Shown here one piece after another: positions 19,812 through 22,452 of a DNA stretch of 22,452 nt. Source of the DNA: JBMYXZ01 sp049608925 (GTDB lineage: Bacteria; Pseudomonadota; Alphaproteobacteria; JAGOMX01); NCBI GenBank assembly GCA_049608925.1, contig JBMYXZ010000010.1, positions 1 through 22,452 of the forward strand, in the 5' to 3' direction. The translations under genes were made by a program, and so were the position numbers. Under the pieces are notes generated by a model that was given only the letters and a program-made list of their open reading frames with translations, made no database searches and had not been told where the DNA came from. The first letter of the stretch is position 1, and each line of letters begins with the position of its first letter.

Positions 19812-20102
19812 ATGCCTAAGAAAAAAGACCCCCGCCTCGAAAGGGCTGGCGTGGAGGGTTATAACAAGCCCAAAAGGACGCCCAACCATCCCGAAAAATC
19901 GCATATTGTGGTTGCAAAAGTTGGTTCGGAAATCAAAACCATTCGCTTTGGAAAGCAGGGTGCGGAGACAGCAGGCCCACCCAAAAAAGGCGAGAGCGAA
20001 CGGATGAAAAAGAAGCGCGCAGCATTCAAGGCAAGACATGCTAAGAATATCGCAAAGGGTAAAATGTCTGCGGCGTATTGGGCTGACAAGGTAAAGTGGT
20101 GA
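19812..20102 (+). CDS. Conserved basic phage protein, possible DUF6321-like (96 aa)
   Basis: The start at 19812 gives MPKKKDPRLERAGVEGYNKP; a TTG at 19809 adds one residue. The product contains KRTPNHPEKSHIVVAKVGSE (22-41), IKTIRFGKQG and ARHAKNIAKGKMSAAYWADK (73-92). The whole pattern is a well-conserved small protein of marine T7-like and related phages, which I link to DUF6321. Its biochemical function is not known. It sits between the terminase and the head-tail adaptor, which suggests a virion or assembly role. Confidence 0.76.
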   Translation: MPKKKDPRLERAGVEGYNKPKRTPNHPEKSHIVVAKVGSEIKTIRFGKQGAETAGPPKKGESERMKKKRAAFKARHAKNIAKGKMSAAYWADKVKW

Positions 20103-20106
20103 TAAA

Positions 20107-20724
20107 ATGGCTCTAAGCAATTATACTGAACTCCAGGCTGCTATTGCAGACCAATTGGATCGCACAGATTTAACGGCCCAAATTCCTGATTTTATTAAAT
20201 TAGCAGAAGCACAAATGAACCGCGTTGTTCGTCATTGGCGAATGGAAGATCGCGCTACAGCTTTGCTAGATACTCAGTACACGGCACTGCCAACAAACTT
20301 TGCAGAACCAATTAGAATGGTGCTTACGTCTGGTAATTATACCACTTTAGAGATTGTGGGAAATTTAGAAATAGCTCAACTCAGAGCAAATGCGTCAAAT
20401 ACACTTGGTCGCCCACAGTTCTATGCAATCAACGATCAAGCTATCGAGGTGTTTCCATCACCTGATGGCGATTATACAATTGAACTTGTGTACTATGAAA
20501 CACTAACACCCTTGGCAAATACTGGTTCAAATTGGTTGCTTACCTATTATCCAGATGCCTATTTATACGGTGCCTGTTTACACTCTGCGCCATATCTACA
20601 AGAAGACGCTCGCATGCAAACGTGGGGAGCATTGTATGAAGCTGCAATTTCTGCTATAAATCAAGATGCAGAACGCGCTAAAACAGGCGGGTCAGGTCGC
20701 CGCATTAAAATTAGGAGTTACTAA
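20107..20724 (+). CDS. Head-tail adaptor, SU10-like
   Basis: This 205-residue protein should form the ring beneath the portal that joins head and tail. The helical N-terminus (LQAAIADQLDRTDLTAQIPD, 9-28; FIKLAEAQMNRVVRHWRMED, 29-48) and the LPTNFAEPIRM strand (61-71) match the adaptor (gp4/TTPA-like) pattern of podovirus-like phages. YYETLTPLA and WLLTYYPDAYLYGACLHSAP follow in the order expected. AAAATG follows the previous stop by 4 bp. Portal, capsid and adaptor agree on the SU10 head type. Confidence 0.82.
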   Translation: MALSNYTELQAAIADQLDRTDLTAQIPDFIKLAEAQMNRVVRHWRMEDRATALLDTQYTALPTNFAEPIRMVLTSGNYTTLEIVGNLEIAQLRANASNTLGRPQFYAINDQAIEVFPSPDGDYTIELVYYETLTPLANTGSNWLLTYYPDAYLYGACLHSAPYLQEDARMQTWGALYEAAISAINQDAERAKTGGSGRRIKIRSY

Positions 20725-21155
20725 TGGCAAGTTTTACAAAGGTTAACGACTTTGTGGTGAACCTAGCAAATGCTATGGATTTAGACAGCGATACGTTAAA
20801 AGTCGCGCTATCGAATACAGACCCAACATCAGGAACAGATGTAACTGGTGATGGGAATGGTGTTCTGGCAAATATTTCAGAAATTACCTATACGAACTTG
20901 TCAGATCGCACACTGGCAAACGTAACATCAACGCAGACAAGCGGTACATACAAGCTGTCAGCGGATGATAAGGTTTTGACTGCATCGGGCGGTTCAGTGG
21001 CGGCATTCCGCTACGTTGTGATCTACAACGACACGCCGACATCCCCAGCAGACCCAGTGATTGGTTACTACGATTATGGATCATCTTTGACCCTCAACGA
21101 TGGTGACACATTCACAATCGACATTGGGACAAACGGTATCCTAACACTAGCATAA
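20724..21155 (+). CDS. Conserved structural protein of the tail module (143 aa)
   Basis: The start overlaps the adaptor stop (TAATG), and AGGAG lies six bases upstream. The product is beta-rich and Thr/Asp/Gly-rich, with KVNDFVVNLANAMDLDSDTL (6-25) at the N-terminus, then LKVALSNTDP and AFRYVVIYNDTP (94-105). This pattern resembles small structural proteins located next to tail fibres in cyanophages and pelagiphages. It may be a neck, decoration or fibre-attachment protein. It has no membrane segment or Cys. Confidence 0.75.
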   Translation: MASFTKVNDFVVNLANAMDLDSDTLKVALSNTDPTSGTDVTGDGNGVLANISEITYTNLSDRTLANVTSTQTSGTYKLSADDKVLTASGGSVAAFRYVVIYNDTPTSPADPVIGYYDYGSSLTLNDGDTFTIDIGTNGILTLA

Positions 21156-21167
21156 TGGAGTTTCATC

Positions 21168-22452
21168 ATGGCTAAACTTTTCAACAGAGCCAAGATGACA
21201 ACATCCACAACAGGCAGTGGAACTGTAACCTTGTCTGGCGCGGCAGGCGGGTTTCAGTCTTTTGCTGACGCGGGTGTGTCTGATGGTGACGTAGTACAAT
21301 ACTTGATTGAGGAAGGTACTGCGTGGGAAATTGGCACAGGCACATATTCCGCGACAGGGACATCCCTAACAAGAACGCCTAGCGAAAGCAGCAATGGCGG
21401 CACGGCTGTCTCATTAGCTGGCGCGGCGAATGTTGCTATTACAGCGGTTGCTGATGACATGAACCGTTTGCAGAACGCGGGTACAGATATTGTCACTGTT
21501 TCGGCATCAGGTGCAGCGGTCACTGGCAACATCACAGTTACAGGCACAGTCGATGGTGTAGACATTGCAACACGCGATGGTGTCCTAACAAGTACAACCA
21601 CAACAGCAGATGCCGCACTTCCTAAAGCTGGCGGTACTATGACAGGTGCCATTACGTTTGCAGCAGGTCAAACATTTGATGGTCGTGACGTAAGTGCAGA
21701 CGGTGCAAAGCTAGATGGTATTGAGAGCGGTGCTACAGCAGATCAAACTGCTAGTGAAATCCTTACAGCTATCAAAACAGTAGATGGCTCTGGTTCAGGC
21801 TTAGATGCTGATACACTTGACGGTGTGCAGGGTTCTAGCTTCTTGCGTAGTGATGCTAATGACAGTATGAGTGGTGCTTTGACATTTAATAGCAGCAGCG
21901 CGTACTTCGCAGAGTATAACGGCTCTGCTGCTGATCCAATATTTAAATTTAAAACTAGTGGCACATCCAATGGTTATGTTCAGTTTACATCCTCTGGCAA
22001 TGCGTATTTTTGGAATGAACGACAAGGCAGAGGCTTTAGGATTGATACCACCCCTTCATTTTATGATGGTAGTGCTTACAGAACCATTTGGCACTCAGGC
22101 AATGACGGTTCAGGCTCTGGCTTAGATGCTGACACGTTGGATGGTATTAATAGCTCAAGTTTTGCTCGTGTGGATGCTGTATCTAATTTCTTGGGTACGT
22201 ACAACACAGGACACTCAGGCCAAGCAGGAAACTTAACTGCCTATGGCTCAAGTGCTACTATGTCATTTCATAGGCCGGGTGCTTATGCCATAAATATGGG
22301 TCTTGATTCTGATAATGTCTTCAGAATTGGTGGGTGGTCTGCTGGGGCAAACAGACTTCAGATGGATATGAGTGGGAACCTGACTATGGCAGGTAACGTC
22401 ACAGCCTACTCAGATGAGCGACTAAAAGACAACATTGAGGTTATCGACAACG
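21168..22452 (+). CDS. Tail fibre or spike protein with S74-type chaperone domain (3' end outside the window)
   Basis: The frame starts at 21168 after ATGGAG and is open to the right edge, giving 428 visible residues. The N-terminus (MAKLFNRAKMTTSTTGSGTV) is a short attachment domain typical of marine phage fibres. The shaft is Gly/Ser/Thr/Asp-rich with the repeated DGSGSGLDADTLDG (206-219 and 313-326), each followed by a short SSF motif. At the end of the window YSDERLKDNIEVIDN begins. This is the conserved start of the intramolecular chaperone (Peptidase S74), in which the Ser in YSDERLK is the self-cleavage residue. It should determine host binding. Confidence 0.85.
   Translation, partial: MAKLFNRAKMTTSTTGSGTVTLSGAAGGFQSFADAGVSDGDVVQYLIEEGTAWEIGTGTYSATGTSLTRTPSESSNGGTAVSLAGAANVAITAVADDMNRLQNAGTDIVTVSASGAAVTGNITVTGTVDGVDIATRDGVLTSTTTTADAALPKAGGTMTGAITFAAGQTFDGRDVSADGAKLDGIESGATADQTASEILTAIKTVDGSGSGLDADTLDGVQGSSFLRSDANDSMSGALTFNSSSAYFAEYNGSAADPIFKFKTSGTSNGYVQFTSSGNAYFWNERQGRGFRIDTTPSFYDGSAYRTIWHSGNDGSGSGLDADTLDGINSSSFARVDAVSNFLGTYNTGHSGQAGNLTAYGSSATMSFHRPGAYAINMGLDSDNVFRIGGWSAGANRLQMDMSGNLTMAGNVTAYSDERLKDNIEVIDN

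Noticed and set aside
21254..21652. A 132-codon minus-strand frame inside the tail fibre gene
   Set aside because: The Val/Ala/Pro-rich composition is the reverse of the repetitive fibre sequence. No ribosome site or family is visible.
1..22452. CRISPR array, insertion sequence, integrase or rRNA
   Set aside because: No array of regularly spaced repeats, transposase motifs, tyrosine or serine integrase motifs or rRNA-like sequence could be found on either strand.

Overview
This window is part of the genome of a tailed double-stranded DNA phage (or a prophage of that type). The evidence is a complete head module with an SU10-like portal, scaffold and major capsid protein, a lysis cassette, a recombination and replication module, a terminase pair and the start of a tail module. 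The base composition is moderately AT-rich. Several small proteins (the two holin-like proteins, the lysine-rich proteins beside the terminase, the 162-residue membrane protein) resemble families I know from marine podovirus-like phages, so an aquatic, probably alphaproteobacterial, host is a reasonable guess. The host itself cannot be read from the sequence.

Layout: (1) 1-5330, rightward: the end of a probable virion protein, portal, a small overlapping gene, scaffold, major capsid protein, a capsid-proximal terminator and two small genes. (2) 5338-7660, rightward: a run of six small membrane proteins, including holin candidates, closed by an M15-type endolysin. (3) 7626-9620, leftward: RusA resolvase, HNH nuclease, two small genes, a structured gap, a 2OG-Fe(II) oxygenase and a small cysteine-containing protein. 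(4) 9720-11811, rightward: a small membrane protein, ERF annealing protein, YqaJ exonuclease, DUF1367-like protein and a small protein, ending at a strong hairpin. (5) 11965-13710: an O/DnaT-like replication protein whose gene carries tandem repeats and G-runs, then small genes behind a conserved promoter and leader element that occurs twice. (6) 13812-17612: a small gene, a C5-cytosine methyltransferase that contains a second protein in another frame, a Cro-like HTH protein, two small proteins, SSB, a nucleotidyltransferase, a ParB-like protein and a TAGT-like glycosyltransferase. (7) 17637-19236: small and large terminase. (8) 19275-22452: four small basic proteins, a head-tail adaptor, a structural protein and a tail fibre that runs off the window just as an S74-type chaperone domain begins.

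How the parts fit: ERF, YqaJ, RusA and SSB form an annealing-type recombination set that can feed concatemer formation for the terminase. The methyltransferase, nucleotidyltransferase, ParB-like protein and glycosyltransferase lie in one co-directional, mostly overlapping run ending at the terminase. They look like a DNA base modification pathway acting before packaging; this is an inference. The most unusual item is the dual-coding stretch at 14307-14816. There the methyltransferase frame keeps its C5-MTase motifs up to the GNSIVPQ motif, while the +1 frame encodes a 169-residue protein with its own Shine-Dalgarno site and recognisable repeated WPTP and LNPTWVEWL motifs.
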